In this document: positions 36,473 through 46,369 of the stretch, one piece after another | Layout: the number at the start of each line of letters is the position of its first letter | Position numbering within the stretch: position 1 is the stretch's first letter | DNA from: Peteryoungia aggregata LMG 23059 | GTDB lineage: Bacteria > Pseudomonadota > Alphaproteobacteria > Rhizobiales > Rhizobiaceae | Direction: 5' to 3' | Assembly: GCF_030814435.1 (NCBI RefSeq) | Contig: NZ_JAUSUW010000003.1 | Span: 1 to 64,000 of the forward strand | Length of the DNA stretch: 64,000 bases | Made by a program: the position numbers and the translations under genes | The notes under the pieces: generated by a model | Told to the model about the DNA's origin: nothing | Seen by the model: only the letters and a program-made list of their open reading frames with translations | Databases searched by the model: none

Positions 36473-37759
36473 TCAGGCCGTGGTCTGTTCCGCCGTGTCG
36501 GGCTGCTCTCGGGCGGCGTCGTTTGCCGGTTCGGCCACCGCTGCAGGTGCAGATTTTGCCTGACGTGGCTTCGCCGGTGACTTCGAGCGGCTCTTCGCGG
36601 GCGCGCTCGCACTCTCCGAAGCCGTCTTGACCTTGGTCTCGACCTCGGGATCGCTTCTGACCTCGGGCTCTCCCTTGACCGTCGAGCGGCGGCGAGCGGC
36701 TGCACGCTTTCGCGTGACGCGGACGCGCTTGATGCGGCGGGGGTCGGCGTCGAGGATGTGGAACTCGAAGCCGGACAGGGCCTGTACGACTTCGCCACGG
36801 GCAGGAATGCGGCCGAGCGCAGAGAAGATCAGGCCACCCAGCGTATCGACGTCCTCGAGACGATCCTTGATATCGAAATCAGGGCCAATCGCCTCGGCGA
36901 TCTCCTCAAGCTCGACGCGCGCGTCGGCGACGATCACGTCGTCTGAGACGCGGCTGAACATGACTTCTTCATCGTCGTGCTCATCATCGATGTCACCGAT
37001 GACCATCTCGACGATGTCTTCGTGGCTCACCAGACCGTCGGTGCCGCCATACTCATCGATGACCAGAGCCATCTGCGTACGGGCGGCCTGCATGCGGGTC
37101 ATCAGGTCAGAGGCCAGCATCGAAGGGGGGACGAAGAGGATGGAGCGGATGATACCGGCTTCGGCGACCGTCTTGCTGAGGTCGATGCGGGCGAGATCGA
37201 AGTCCATCTTGGGCTTTGCTGGCGACTTTTCGACCTTTTCCGTCTTCTCGGCACCATTCGGGGCCACAGCGGGCTTGGCAACCCGCTTGCGGCTGCGGGC
37301 CTGCTTGGTGACATAGGACAGGAGGTCGCGGATGTGGACCATGCCGCGCGGGTCATCCAGCGTCTCGGCGTATACCGGCATACGCGAGCGGCCGGAGACA
37401 TCGAAGATGGTCATGAGTTCACCTATGGTGACGCTCTGATCGACCGCCTCGATATCGACGCGCGGGACCATGATGTCCTCGACGCGCACTTCCCGGAAGC
37501 GCAGGATGTTGTGAAGCATCGCCCGCTCTTCGGGCGTGAAGGCCTCGCCCAAGCTCGCATCGGCTTTCAGCGCGACGGTTAAGTCCTCGCGCAGGCTGGT
37601 GGAGGAGGAAGGCTTCAGGATACGGCCCAGGCGGGCCCAGAAGGAGGGTTGTTGTCGGGCCGAGCTTTCCGCTCGGGAAGGACTACTGCCCTCTTCGGAA
37701 GACGCTCCCTCGTTACCCTCTTTGGCCTCGGGGGCCGTTCTCGTCGCAAAATCGGTCAT
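36473..37759 (-). CDS. CorC/HlyC-type CBS-domain protein
   Basis: 428-aa soluble protein with two CBS domains (about 90-290; VEDIMVPRVDIEAVD opens the first) split by a Lys/Ala-rich insert (about 140-170), followed by a CorC/HlyC transporter-associated domain (about 290-370) and a basic, proline-rich C-terminal tail. The transmembrane DUF21 domain found in many relatives is absent, so this is the short CorC form. Role in divalent-cation handling or envelope stress is inferred. It sits between ybeY and lnt, the arrangement conserved across proteobacteria. Confidence 0.88.
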   Translation of the reverse strand: MTDFATRTAPEAKEGNEGASSEEGSSPSRAESSARQQPSFWARLGRILKPSSSTSLREDLTVALKADASLGEAFTPEERAMLHNILRFREVRVEDIMVPRVDIEAVDQSVTIGELMTIFDVSGRSRMPVYAETLDDPRGMVHIRDLLSYVTKQARSRKRVAKPAVAPNGAEKTEKVEKSPAKPKMDFDLARIDLSKTVAEAGIIRSILFVPPSMLASDLMTRMQAARTQMALVIDEYGGTDGLVSHEDIVEMVIGDIDDEHDDEEVMFSRVSDDVIVADARVELEEIAEAIGPDFDIKDRLEDVDTLGGLIFSALGRIPARGEVVQALSGFEFHILDADPRRIKRVRVTRKRAAARRRSTVKGEPEVRSDPEVETKVKTASESASAPAKSRSKSPAKPRQAKSAPAAVAEPANDAAREQPDTAEQTTA

Positions 37760-37771
37760 TGTTCCAAACTA

Positions 37772-38278
37772 TCAGATCGGGTCGTGTCCCGCATAGGGGT
37801 CAGATAGGCCAAGTTCCGCCAGAATGCGAGTCTCCAGCGATTCCATTTTCTCTGCATCGTCAATTTCGATGTGATCGTAGCCGAAGAGATGCAGGAATCC
37901 GTGGACCATCAAATGGGTCAGATGGTCCTCGAAACTCTTGTCGAGTTCGACTGCCTCGCGCTCGACTGTCTCTCGCGCGATGATGATGTCGCCAAGCATC
38001 GGACCGGGCATCTTGCCCGGTGTCATCGGGAAGGCGGGGAAGGACAGCACGTTGGTCGGCTTGTCCTTGTTGCGCCATTCGGCATTGATCTCGCGGATCA
38101 TGTCGTCATCACCGAAGACGAGCGAGACCTCTGTCGGCTGCTTCGGGAAGGGCTGGCCTTCCTTCGCCGCCATATAGGTTTCGGCCACGCCGAGAACGCG
38201 AAGGGCCAAAGCCTCCAGCGCGGTCTCGTCTGCCCAACCGTCTGCCTCGACGGCGATCTGTATGTCCAACTGGCTCAT
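37772..38278 (-). CDS. ybeY: Endoribonuclease YbeY
   Basis: Metal-dependent single-strand RNase involved in 16S rRNA 3'-end maturation and ribosome quality control. 168 aa with the zinc motif HGFLHLFGYDH, preceded by GDIIIARETV and a variable N terminus. The full three-His site is intact. Twenty nucleotides separate it from phoH upstream and 12 from the CBS-domain gene downstream. Confidence 0.95.
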   Translation of the reverse strand: MSQLDIQIAVEADGWADETALEALALRVLGVAETYMAAKEGQPFPKQPTEVSLVFGDDDMIREINAEWRNKDKPTNVLSFPAFPMTPGKMPGPMLGDIIIARETVEREAVELDKSFEDHLTHLMVHGFLHLFGYDHIEIDDAEKMESLETRILAELGLSDPYAGHDPI

Positions 38279-38298
38279 CGTTTGATCGCAGATCGGGC

Positions 38299-39354
38299 TC
38301 AGTGCTCGCTCTGCTCGCTCTCGTCCTGTACCTTGTACTTGGCGTCATAGGCCTGCACGATGCGTCCGACAAGCGGGTGGCGCACCACATCCGTATCCTT
38401 GAAGCGCACGACCGACACGCCCTCCACGCCCTTCAGTACCTGCAAGGCCTCGACGAGGCCCGAGGTTACGCCGCGCGGCAGGTCGACCTGGCTTGGGTCA
38501 CCGGTGATGATCATGCGGCCGTTTTCGCCAAGACGGGTCAGGAACATCTTCATCTGCATGGATGTGGTGTTCTGTGCCTCGTCTAGGATTATGGCAGCAT
38601 TGGCGAGCGTGCGACCGCGCATGAAGGCGAGCGGTGCGATTTCGATGACGCCGGCCGTGATCGCGCGTTCGACCTTGTCGCCGGGGATCATGTCGTAGAG
38701 CGCGTCATAGAGCGGGCGGAGATACGGATCGACCTTTTCCTTCATGTCGCCGGGCAGGAAGCCCAGGCGCTCACCGGCTTCCACGGCTGGACGGGACAGG
38801 ATGATCTTGTCGACGATGCCGCGTTCCAGAAGCTGGGCCGCATGGGCAACCGCGAGATAGGTCTTGCCGGTGCCGGCGGGCCCGACGCCGAAGACCAGCT
38901 CGGAACGCTCCAGAGCGCGCATATAGGCGTCCTGGGTCGGGGTGCGGGCGGCGATCGTCTTCTTGCGGGTGGAGATCTGCGCCATGGAGAGCTTGGCCTT
39001 GCGTTCCAGCGTCGGCAGCGTGAGCTGGTCGTCGGCGGCCACTGCCATGCGGATTGCGCCCTCGACATCGGAGGCTTCGACCGAGCCGCCGCTCTGGAGA
39101 CGGGCATAGAGGAAATCGAGCGCACGGCGGGCCTGGTTGGTCGCCTGGAGTTCGCCTGTGATGGCAACGGAATTGCCGCGGGCATGGGCCTCGATCTGGA
39201 GTCGCTGCTCAAGCAGTTTCAGATGCTGGTCGAATTGTCCGAAGAGCTCGCTCGCAAGCCTGTTGTTCTCGAACGTCAAGATGAAGTGATTGGCGTCGGT
39301 CGCAGGGTTGCGGACATTGCGCGAGGGTGAAGAAACCACTTCTGTTGCGTTCAA
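38299..39354 (-). CDS. phoH: PhoH-like ATPase (YbeZ)
   Basis: 351-aa cytoplasmic ATPase that acts with YbeY. Walker A is GPAGTGKTYLAVAH (near residue 150), Walker B is AIILDEAQN, and RGRTLANA lies between them. The start appears to be a TTG at 39354 (MNATEVVSS), with GGAG 10 nt upstream; no ATG occurs before the conserved domain. Order miaB-phoH-ybeY-corC-lnt is conserved in proteobacteria. Confidence 0.92.
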   Translation of the reverse strand: MNATEVVSSPSRNVRNPATDANHFILTFENNRLASELFGQFDQHLKLLEQRLQIEAHARGNSVAITGELQATNQARRALDFLYARLQSGGSVEASDVEGAIRMAVAADDQLTLPTLERKAKLSMAQISTRKKTIAARTPTQDAYMRALERSELVFGVGPAGTGKTYLAVAHAAQLLERGIVDKIILSRPAVEAGERLGFLPGDMKEKVDPYLRPLYDALYDMIPGDKVERAITAGVIEIAPLAFMRGRTLANAAIILDEAQNTTSMQMKMFLTRLGENGRMIITGDPSQVDLPRGVTSGLVEALQVLKGVEGVSVVRFKDTDVVRHPLVGRIVQAYDAKYKVQDESEQSEH

Positions 39355-39394
39355 GCGATCAGGCTCCTGTTGCGATCAGGTTCAGGCCCTCACT

Positions 39395-40789
39395 CTAACC
39401 CTCTGCCACCTCGGCAAACAAGCTGTTTGGGCCGGCTGCGGTGATTCGTACCTGTATAATGTCACCGATTTGCGATGACATTGCATCAACATTCACAGAC
39501 TGCAGCCAAGGCGAGCGTCCAATCAGCTGTCCCGGCATGCGGCCCGGCTTCTCCAGGAGCAGATCCATGGTCTTGCCGACCATCGACTGCATGAAGGCCT
39601 GCTGCTGCTCGAGCAACAGCGCCTGGAGCCGCGCCAGGCGTTCTGTCTTCACATCCTCGGCCACGTGATCGGGCAGATCGGCACCGGGTGTTCCGGGACG
39701 TGTCGAATACTTAAACGAATAAGCCTGCGCGTAGTTCACTTCGCGCACGAGGGCCATCGTGTCTTCGAAATCCTGATCGGTCTCGCCGGGGAAACCGACG
39801 ATGAAATCGCCCGAAAGGGCGATATCGGGACGGACGGAGCGGATGCGCTCGATAAGGGCGACATATTCGGACGCCTTGTGGCGGCGGTTCATCGCCTTCA
39901 GGATCCGGTCGGAGCCAGCCTGCACCGGCAGATGCAGATAGGGCATCAGCATACGCAGGTCGCGATGGGCTTCGATCAGGCGATCGTCCATGTCGCGCGG
40001 GTGGCTGGTGGTGTAGCGCAAGCGGGCAAGGCCCGGGATTTCAGCCAGCTTGTAGAGGAGGTCGCCAAGGCCGATCGCCCTGCCCTTCTCGTCTTCGCCA
40101 TGCCAGGCATTGACGTTCTGGCCGAGCAAGGTCAGCTCGCGTACGCCTGAAACAACCAGGCGACGGGCTTCCGTCAGAAGCTGGGAGAGCGGGCGGGAGA
40201 CTTCCGAGCCACGGGTATAGGGCACTACGCAGAAGGTGCAGAACTTGTCGCAGCCTTCCTGAACCGTGAGGAAAGCGGTGACCGAGCGCGGCTTGCCGAT
40301 GACCTTTGTCGGATCCGGCAGGTGCTCGAACTTGTCTTCAAGCGCATATTCGGTATCGACCACGCGCTCTCCGGCGCGGGCCTTGTGCAGGGCCTGCGGC
40401 AGGCGGTGATAGGTCTGCGGGCCGATGACCACGTCGACGGCAGGCTCGCGGCGGGAGATTTCCTCGCCTTCAGCCTGGGCCACACAGCCGGCAACGCCGA
40501 TCATGAATTCCTTGCCTTCCGCCGCACGCACCTTCTTGTGCTCGCGCAGGCGGCCCAGCGCTGAATAGACCTTTTCGGCAGCCTTTTCGCGGATATGGCA
40601 GGTGTTGAGCAGGACGAGATCGGCCTCTTCCATGACCTCGGTCGGGGCATAACCATCTGCCGCCAGGGCATCAGCCATGCGTCCGCTGTCATAGACGTTC
40701 ATCTGGCAGCCATAGGTCTTGATGAAGACCTTGCGCGTGTTGGCGCCCGGCGCCGGGGTATCGGTGAGGCTCGCGGTTTCCTGGGTCAT
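39395..40789 (-). CDS. miaB: tRNA-2-methylthio-N6-dimethylallyladenosine synthase
   Basis: Radical-SAM methylthiotransferase modifying A37 of tRNA. 464 aa; the N-terminal UPF0004 domain supplies three Cys (YGCQMNV, NTCHIRE, VAGCVAQ) for one 4Fe-4S cluster, and the radical-SAM site is [22 protein letters not shown]-binding domain ends the protein (about 400-464). All six cluster cysteines are present. Confidence 0.96.
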   Translation of the reverse strand: MTQETASLTDTPAPGANTRKVFIKTYGCQMNVYDSGRMADALAADGYAPTEVMEEADLVLLNTCHIREKAAEKVYSALGRLREHKKVRAAEGKEFMIGVAGCVAQAEGEEISRREPAVDVVIGPQTYHRLPQALHKARAGERVVDTEYALEDKFEHLPDPTKVIGKPRSVTAFLTVQEGCDKFCTFCVVPYTRGSEVSRPLSQLLTEARRLVVSGVRELTLLGQNVNAWHGEDEKGRAIGLGDLLYKLAEIPGLARLRYTTSHPRDMDDRLIEAHRDLRMLMPYLHLPVQAGSDRILKAMNRRHKASEYVALIERIRSVRPDIALSGDFIVGFPGETDQDFEDTMALVREVNYAQAYSFKYSTRPGTPGADLPDHVAEDVKTERLARLQALLLEQQQAFMQSMVGKTMDLLLEKPGRMPGQLIGRSPWLQSVNVDAMSSQIGDIIQVRITAAGPNSLFAEVAEG

Positions 40790-40846
40790 GGCGCGCTATT
40801 TAGTGGTTTTCGGCCCGTGATTAAACTGAAAAATTGCCGGAGGCTT

Positions 40847-41644
40847 CTAGCGACCATGTCGGCCGCGAAGATGGGCGAGCAGCATGGCGCGCAACTGTTC
40901 CTCTGTGCGGATGGCGAGCGTCTTGCGGCTGTCGCCCTTTTTGAACTCCACCGTCTCGCCAAAGGTGACATCGACATCGAGCGCGCCGGCGCGCAACACG
41001 CCGATCAGGTGCTCCATGAGGCCCGTATCGCCTGGCCAGCCGGCGATCGGACGATAGTAGCGGCCCATCGGCATGCCCTGGACACGGGTATAGGCGATGG
41101 CGACGGGCTGGACGTGGACGACACCATCCTCATCGTTCGGCAAAGCAGCGGCAGCGGCGCCGAAGAGCGAAGACTTGATGCCGAGAATTCGATTGCCGTC
41201 TGATGTCGTGCCTTCCGGGAAGAGCACGACGATTTCGCCATCCGCCATGCGAGCGGCGATCTCGTTGACCTGCTCGCCGGTGCGCCGCTTTTCTTCGCGC
41301 ACCACGAAGATCGTCTTCTGCAGCCTGGCCAGGAAACCGAAGACCGGCCAGGAGGCGACTTCGGTCTTGGCGATGAAGGCGACGTCGGCCAGCGAGCCGA
41401 GGACGAGGATGTCCTTCCACGAGGCGTGGTTGGCGGCGATCATCAGCGGACGGCGCGTTTCAAGCGTGCCGTGGACATGCACGCGAACGCCGAGGAACCG
41501 GAGCGCCAAGCGATGCCAGTAGCGCGGCAGGCGGCGGCGGAGTGGCCAATCGAAACGCAGTGCGAGAAGCTGAACGGGGATCATCAGGCCGGAGACGACC
41601 AGCAGCACCAGGAGGAAAAAGCCAACCCTCAGCCAGTTGATCAC
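40847..41644 (-). CDS. plsC: 1-acyl-sn-glycerol-3-phosphate acyltransferase
   Basis: Membrane acyltransferase making phosphatidic acid from lysophosphatidic acid. 265 aa, starting at a GTG (41644) with GAGG 5 nt upstream. An N-terminal hydrophobic helix is followed by the catalytic NHASWKD (HX4D) near residue 75 and the substrate site FPEGTTS near 145. Could be an ornithine-lipid or phospholipid acyltransferase of the same family (olsA-type); PlsC is the simplest call. Confidence 0.87.
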   Translation of the reverse strand: MINWLRVGFFLLVLLVVSGLMIPVQLLALRFDWPLRRRLPRYWHRLALRFLGVRVHVHGTLETRRPLMIAANHASWKDILVLGSLADVAFIAKTEVASWPVFGFLARLQKTIFVVREEKRRTGEQVNEIAARMADGEIVVLFPEGTTSDGNRILGIKSSLFGAAAAALPNDEDGVVHVQPVAIAYTRVQGMPMGRYYRPIAGWPGDTGLMEHLIGVLRAGALDVDVTFGETVEFKKGDSRKTLAIRTEEQLRAMLLAHLRGRHGR

Positions 41645-41674
41645 GCGGGCCTCACAGGCGTGGCGGGCATTGGC

Positions 41675-42103
41675 TCACTTCTCGTCTTTCGACAGCGGGA
41701 TGCCATAGAGCTCGAGGCGATGGCCGACGAGTCGGAAGCCGTGTTCGCGGGCAATGCGCTCCTGGAGCGCTTCGATTTCCGGCGAATGGAATTCGACCAC
41801 GGTGCCGGTCTTCAGGTCGATCAGGTGATCGTGGTGCTCTTCCGGGACGGTCTCGTAGCGCGAGCGTCCATCGCGGAAATCGTGGCGCTCGATGATGCCG
41901 GCATCTTCGAACAGCTTGACGGTGCGGTAGACGGTCGAGATCGAAATCTTGGCGTCGATCTTGGAGGAACGACGATAGAGTTCTTCCACATCGGGGTGAT
42001 CGTCGGAGTCATCCAGGATGCGGGCAATGACGCGGCGCTGCTCGGTCATGCGCATGCCCCGTTCGGCGCAGAGCGTTTCCAGCGATTTCAGGGCGTCATT
42101 CAT
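41675..42103 (-). CDS. fur: Fur-family metalloregulator (Fur/Mur type)
   Basis: 142-aa repressor from the ATG at 42103. The winged helix covers about 1-80 (MTEQRRVIARIL, ISISTVYRTVKLFEDAGII) and metal ligands lie in EEHHDHLIDLKTGTVVEF. There are no CxxC pairs, so the structural zinc site of classical Fur is absent, as in rhizobial Mur, which responds to manganese. The next gene upstream is rimI. Iron versus manganese response cannot be decided from sequence. Confidence 0.9.
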   Translation of the reverse strand: MNDALKSLETLCAERGMRMTEQRRVIARILDDSDDHPDVEELYRRSSKIDAKISISTVYRTVKLFEDAGIIERHDFRDGRSRYETVPEEHHDHLIDLKTGTVVEFHSPEIEALQERIAREHGFRLVGHRLELYGIPLSKDEK

Positions 42104-42147
42104 AGGCTCAGCATATCCGCAGATGGTCGGTTCGTCCAACGGACCGG

Positions 42148-42645
42148 TTAGCGAAGATCGCGACGCATGACAAGCGCGGAGGACCGGCGACCATTTTCAT
42201 CGGTGTAATAGGCCGGACGCTCGCCGGCCTTCTCGAAGCCGAGCTTGCGGTAAAGGCCAAGGGCTGCGTGGTTGCCATCATCGACTTCGAGGAACATGGA
42301 TTCGCCACCCCTGCCCTTTGCCTCGCGCAGGGCCGCCTGCATGAGCCGCCAGCCGAGACCGAAGCGGGCGACCTTCTCACCGACGGCAATCGTCAGGATC
42401 TCAGCCTCGCCGGCCACTTCTCGGGAGAGGACAAAGCCGGCCAGAGGTGCCTTGAAGATCAGCGTGTTGGTCTGCCAGGCGGCAAAGCCGAAGCTGTTGG
42501 GCTGGAGCAGCAGGCTGAGGAACTCACCATCGCCCCAGGCGCGCGGGAAGCGCTGGCCATGCAGTTCGGCGACTGCACGGCAATGGTCCGAGGTCATGGG
42601 GACGATTTCGAATTCGGGCTGGCGGTAGAACAGGCTGTCGCGCAT
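42148..42645 (-). CDS. rimI: Ribosomal-protein-alanine N-acetyltransferase RimI
   Basis: GNAT enzyme, 165 aa from the ATG at 42645, one base after the tsaB stop. Acetyl-CoA motif A is VARFGLGWRLMQAAL near residue 90, and the VDDGNHAALGLYRKLGFEKAG segment is the GNAT motif B. tsaB-rimI pairing is common in bacteria. The substrate (S18) is inferred. Confidence 0.9.
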   Translation of the reverse strand: MRDSLFYRQPEFEIVPMTSDHCRAVAELHGQRFPRAWGDGEFLSLLLQPNSFGFAAWQTNTLIFKAPLAGFVLSREVAGEAEILTIAVGEKVARFGLGWRLMQAALREAKGRGGESMFLEVDDGNHAALGLYRKLGFEKAGERPAYYTDENGRRSSALVMRRDLR

Positions 42646-42646
42646 G

Positions 42647-43294
42647 TCAGGCTCTCGATACGGCAAACCCGGTCTGCGGTTTCGCATCCGGTCCGCGCAG
42701 ATAAAGCGGCTTCGGCTTGCCCTGAGCTTTCGCCGTTGCTGAAATGCGGGCGACGATCTCGATGGGATAGTGATCGGGACCGGTTTCGGCATTCCGGTCT
42801 GCGGCGAGCGAGGAGGCGGAGCCGACGAGGACGGTCCCGGCAACAGCGGCGCGGGCGAGGTAATCGTCGAGTTCGAGCAGCAGCGGCTCACCAACGGGAA
42901 CGCCGGCCTCGAAGCCCTGGGCATAGACTTCGTCGCGATGGGCGTTGATGGCGGCGAGAACAGGTTTATCAGTTCCGGATGTGGTCTGTGCCAGCACTTC
43001 CAGTGTCGAGACGCCGACGCATTCCACGCCGAGCGCAAGAGCCAAGCCACGTGCTGCGGCGACGCCGACGCGGATGCCGGTGAAAGAGCCGGGGCCGACG
43101 GTTACGCCGATGCGGCCGATATCGGTGAGCGAGAGGTTGGCCTCGACCAGCGCCTCGTCAATCATCGCCATCAGGCGCTCGGCATGGCCGCGGCCGATGG
43201 TTTCGCTGACGCGGCCGAGCAGCTTGCCACTGCCGGAATCAAAAACGGCGGCTGCGCAGTCCACACCCGCCGTGTCGATCGCAAGAACGATCAT
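42647..43294 (-). CDS. tsaB: tRNA threonylcarbamoyladenosine protein TsaB
   Basis: Partner of TsaD in making t6A37 of ANN-decoding tRNAs. 215 aa from the ATG at 43294 (MIVLAIDTAG), with GGAGA 5 nt upstream. ASKHA-fold marks are IDTAGVDCAAAVFD and VGPGSFTGIRVGVAAARGLA. TsaD and TsaE are not in this window. Confidence 0.95.
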   Translation of the reverse strand: MIVLAIDTAGVDCAAAVFDSGSGKLLGRVSETIGRGHAERLMAMIDEALVEANLSLTDIGRIGVTVGPGSFTGIRVGVAAARGLALALGVECVGVSTLEVLAQTTSGTDKPVLAAINAHRDEVYAQGFEAGVPVGEPLLLELDDYLARAAVAGTVLVGSASSLAADRNAETGPDHYPIEIVARISATAKAQGKPKPLYLRGPDAKPQTGFAVSRA

Positions 43295-43315
43295 GTCGTC
43301 TCCAGTCCGGTCCAA

Positions 43316-43879
43316 TCAGACCGCTTCGACTTCCTGCACTTCCGGAACGAAGTGGCTGAGCAGGTTCTGCACGCCGTGCTTCAGGGTTGCCGTCGAAGAC
43401 GGGCAGCCGGCACAGGAGCCCTTCATGTTCAAGAACACCTTGCCGTCCTTGAAGCCGCGGAAGGTAATGTCGCCGCCATCCTGGGCAACGGCCGGGCGGA
43501 CGCGGGTTTCGAGCAGTTCCTTGATGGTGGCAACGATGGTTTCGTCGCCGGCATCGAAGAATTCTTCGTCACCATCGACCTGCGCCGAGGTGGAGGCCGA
43601 GCCCATAACCGGGGCGCCGCTCATGAAATGCTCCATGATCGTACCGAGGATAGCAGGCTTCAGGTGCTGCCATTCCGGGCCATCCTTGGAGACGGTGACG
43701 AAATCGTAGCCGAAGAAGACGCCGGTGACGCCGGGGATGGCGAAGATGCGCGCGGCGAGCGGCGAAGCGCTGGCGCTTGCTTCGTCGCGGAATTCGGCGG
43801 TGCCGGTTTCCATGACCACCTTGCCGGGGAGGAATTTCAGGGTCGCCGGGTTCGGCGTGGCTTCGGTCTGGATGAACAT
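43316..43879 (-). CDS. NifU-like Fe-S scaffold protein (Nfu type)
   Basis: 187-aa protein that carries and delivers 4Fe-4S clusters. An Nfu N-terminal domain (MFIQTEATPNPATLKFLPGK) is joined to a C-terminal NifU domain with the cluster motif CAGCPSS. GGAGG lies upstream of the ATG. The tsaB start is 22 nt past its stop. A role in general Fe-S maturation, not nitrogen fixation, is inferred from the domain order. Confidence 0.93.
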   Translation of the reverse strand: MFIQTEATPNPATLKFLPGKVVMETGTAEFRDEASASASPLAARIFAIPGVTGVFFGYDFVTVSKDGPEWQHLKPAILGTIMEHFMSGAPVMGSASTSAQVDGDEEFFDAGDETIVATIKELLETRVRPAVAQDGGDITFRGFKDGKVFLNMKGSCAGCPSSTATLKHGVQNLLSHFVPEVQEVEAV

Positions 43880-43979
43880 ATTGGCCTCCGGGCGGCGAAG
43901 ACGCCGCTAAAGATTAGAATGTTTCAAAAATAGACCCTGTGGGTCGCATCTTCAAGACGCGATCGACAGGATGTTGAAA

Positions 43980-44471
43980 TTAGCAGAGCGCGTCGATTTC
44001 CTCATTGGTCAGCGTGTCCGGCAGGACTGTGACCGGGATCGGGAAGGCGGCACCCCGTCCGGCGATCATCGAGACCAGCGGGCCCGGGCCTTCCTTTGTA
44101 GAGCCGGCGGCGAGAACCAGGATCGCGATGTCGCGGTCTTCCTCGATCAGGCCATTGATCTCGGCAAAGGAACCGCCTTCGCGGATGACGATCTCCGGCT
44201 CGATGCCGATCGTATCGCGGACGGTCTGCGCGGCCTTGGCCATGATGGCTTCCGCCTCTTCGCGGGCCTCGGCCCGCATGATCTCCTCGACGCCCAGCCA
44301 TTGCTGGAAGTCACCATCGGGGATCACGTAGATCAGCACCAGTCCGCCATTGGAATTCTTGGCGCGGCGGCCGGCATAATGAACCGCGCGCGAGCATTCC
44401 GGGGTGTTGTCGATCACCGCCATGAACTTGCGGCGGTGACCTTCAAGACGTGACAGACGCGCTGAAACCAT
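43980..44471 (-). CDS. Universal stress protein family
   Basis: 163-aa single UspA domain: FMAVIDNTPECSRAVHYAGR at the start and a GPGPLVS segment in place of the usual GxxGS-type nucleotide loop, so ATP binding is uncertain. Rhizobial stress-response role is inferred only. It lies between nfu and trpS on the same strand. Confidence 0.85.
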   Translation of the reverse strand: MVSARLSRLEGHRRKFMAVIDNTPECSRAVHYAGRRAKNSNGGLVLIYVIPDGDFQQWLGVEEIMRAEAREEAEAIMAKAAQTVRDTIGIEPEIVIREGGSFAEINGLIEEDRDIAILVLAAGSTKEGPGPLVSMIAGRGAAFPIPVTVLPDTLTNEEIDALC

Positions 44472-44544
44472 GGAGAACCCCGCCGCTGAAAATGGAGCCT
44501 GATGTCATGGACAGGCCCGCTGAAGGCCTGCCCACGGGATGACC

Positions 44545-45609
44545 TTATCGCACGAAGCCGATGATGTCGCGGACTTCGTTCATGGTCTTTTCGGCACGCG
44601 TGCGGGCACGCTCACCGCCGTCGCGAAGGACGGCATCGATGTGGCCGGGATCTTCCATGAGACGGCGCATCTCGGCATTGATCGGGGCCAGAACCTCAAC
44701 CGCGAGATCGATCAGCGCCGGCTTGAAGACCGAGAACTGCTGGCCGCCGAATTCGGAAAGCACATCCGCCTTCGACTTGTCGGCGAGTGCGGCGAAGATG
44801 CCGACGAGGTTGTCGGCTTCCGGGCGCCCCTTGAGGCCATCGACTTCGCTCGGCAATGCATCCGGATCGGTCTTGGCCTTGCGGATCTTCTTCGAGATCG
44901 CGTCCTGGTCGTCCATCAGGTTGATGCGCGAGAGATCGGAGGGATCCGACTTCGACATCTTCTTGGTACCGTCCTTGAGGCTCATGACGCGCGGGGCCGG
45001 ACCATCGATCAACGGTTCGACCATCGGGAAATAGGCATGCACGGGCTCTTCACCGACCTTGATGTCGATGCCGAGGCCCGTCGGGCGGATCTTCTCGTTG
45101 AAGTCCATGTTGAACTTCATCGCGATGTCGCGGGCGAGTTCCAGGTGCTGCTTCTGGTCTTCGCCAACCGGCACATGGGTCGCACGGTAGACGAGGATGT
45201 CGGCGGCCATCAGGCTCGGATAGGCGTAGAGACCGAGCGAGGCCTGTTCGCGGTCCTTGCCGGCCTTGTCCTTGAACTGCGTCATGCGGTTCATCCAGCC
45301 GATACGGGCGACGCAGTTGAAGATCCAGGCGAGTTCCGCATGCTGCGGGACCTGCGACTGGTTGAAGACGATGTGCTTCTTGGGGTCGATGCCGGCGGCG
45401 AGGAAGGCGGCGGTGATCGAGCGGATCTGGGTCGCCATGTCCTCGTGGACCAGCTGGGCCGTCAGTGCATGCAGGTCGACGACGCAGTAGATGCAGTCGT
45501 TGTTCTCCTGCAGCGCGACGAATTTTCTGATCGCACCGAGATAATTGCCGAGATGGAGGTTGCCGGTGGGCTGAACGCCGGAGAATACCAGCGGCTTGAA
45601 CTCAGTCAT
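44545..45609 (-). CDS. trpS: Tryptophanyl-tRNA synthetase
   Basis: Class I aminoacyl-tRNA synthetase, 354 aa from the ATG at 45609 (GAGG 8 nt upstream). [13 protein letters not shown] holds the HIGH-type site and [10 protein letters not shown] the KMSKS loop. The frame upstream to 45723 overlaps the VOC gene and is not conserved. Confidence 0.96.
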   Translation of the reverse strand: MTEFKPLVFSGVQPTGNLHLGNYLGAIRKFVALQENNDCIYCVVDLHALTAQLVHEDMATQIRSITAAFLAAGIDPKKHIVFNQSQVPQHAELAWIFNCVARIGWMNRMTQFKDKAGKDREQASLGLYAYPSLMAADILVYRATHVPVGEDQKQHLELARDIAMKFNMDFNEKIRPTGLGIDIKVGEEPVHAYFPMVEPLIDGPAPRVMSLKDGTKKMSKSDPSDLSRINLMDDQDAISKKIRKAKTDPDALPSEVDGLKGRPEADNLVGIFAALADKSKADVLSEFGGQQFSVFKPALIDLAVEVLAPINAEMRRLMEDPGHIDAVLRDGGERARTRAEKTMNEVRDIIGFVR

Positions 45610-45719
45610 GGTTGTCCTCAACAGGCTGGTGGAGGGCCCGATCTTTTGATCGTGTCGGTCACGGCTTATGCACGGCGGGCGGGGTGCAATCAAGCGCTCA
45701 CTTCGACGGACGCGAGCGT

Positions 45720-46118
45720 TCAACTGCGCGCCGGCTCGATCAGGTCCCAGAGATTGCCGTAGAGGTCCTCGAAGACGGCGACTGTTCCATAGGGCTCGTG
45801 GCGCGGTGCCTCGCGGAAGAGGACGCCTGCGCTCGAAAAGCGGGCATGGTCGCGGGAGAAATCGTCGGTTCGCAGGAAGAAGCCGACACGGCCTCCGGTC
45901 TGATTGCCGATGGCCGCGCGCTGGGCCGCATCATTTGCCTCGGCGAGCAGGAGCGATGCACCGTCGCCGCCCCTCGGACGAACCACCAGCCAGCGCTTGC
46001 CATCAGGCATTGCCGTGTCTTCCACGCAGTCGAAGCCGAGGGTGTCGCAATAGAAGGTCTTGGCACGATCATAACTGTCGACAACCAGGCTGACGAGAAA
46101 GAGGCTGTTTCGGCTCAT
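45720..46118 (-). CDS. VOC (glyoxalase/bleomycin resistance) family protein
   Basis: 132-aa single-unit VOC protein with two beta-alpha-beta-beta-beta halves ([22 protein letters not shown] and [17 protein letters not shown]) and a C-terminal [14 protein letters not shown] that normally supplies the metal Glu. The first metal position, usually His, is Ser or Val here, so a classical glyoxalase activity is doubtful. Function unknown; 111 nt before trpS. Confidence 0.85.
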   Translation of the reverse strand: MSRNSLFLVSLVVDSYDRAKTFYCDTLGFDCVEDTAMPDGKRWLVVRPRGGDGASLLLAEANDAAQRAAIGNQTGGRVGFFLRTDDFSRDHARFSSAGVLFREAPRHEPYGTVAVFEDLYGNLWDLIEPARS

Positions 46119-46369
46119 GAAATCGCACTTTCGGTTCGATGTGTGACTAAGAGGCTTTCGATGTCACGCATAAGGAAATTTCCTCCCAGAATCGAGGGGT
46201 TTAGGGAATGAATTCGCGAGGTGCGGGAACGCACAATTCACGGCCGGACGAGCCGCTGAAGACCAAAAGTGAGCAAAGCGCACCAAAATCGCCACATTCT
46301 CCGGAATAAAAACCCGCCGCAAGCGATCTGGATCGCTCATAAGAACAATCCCATTCCAGAAGGTCACTC

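Noticed and set aside
42646..43050. N-terminal extension of RimI
   Set aside because: The extra residues come from the tsaB region in another frame; the ATG at 42645 fits GNAT length.
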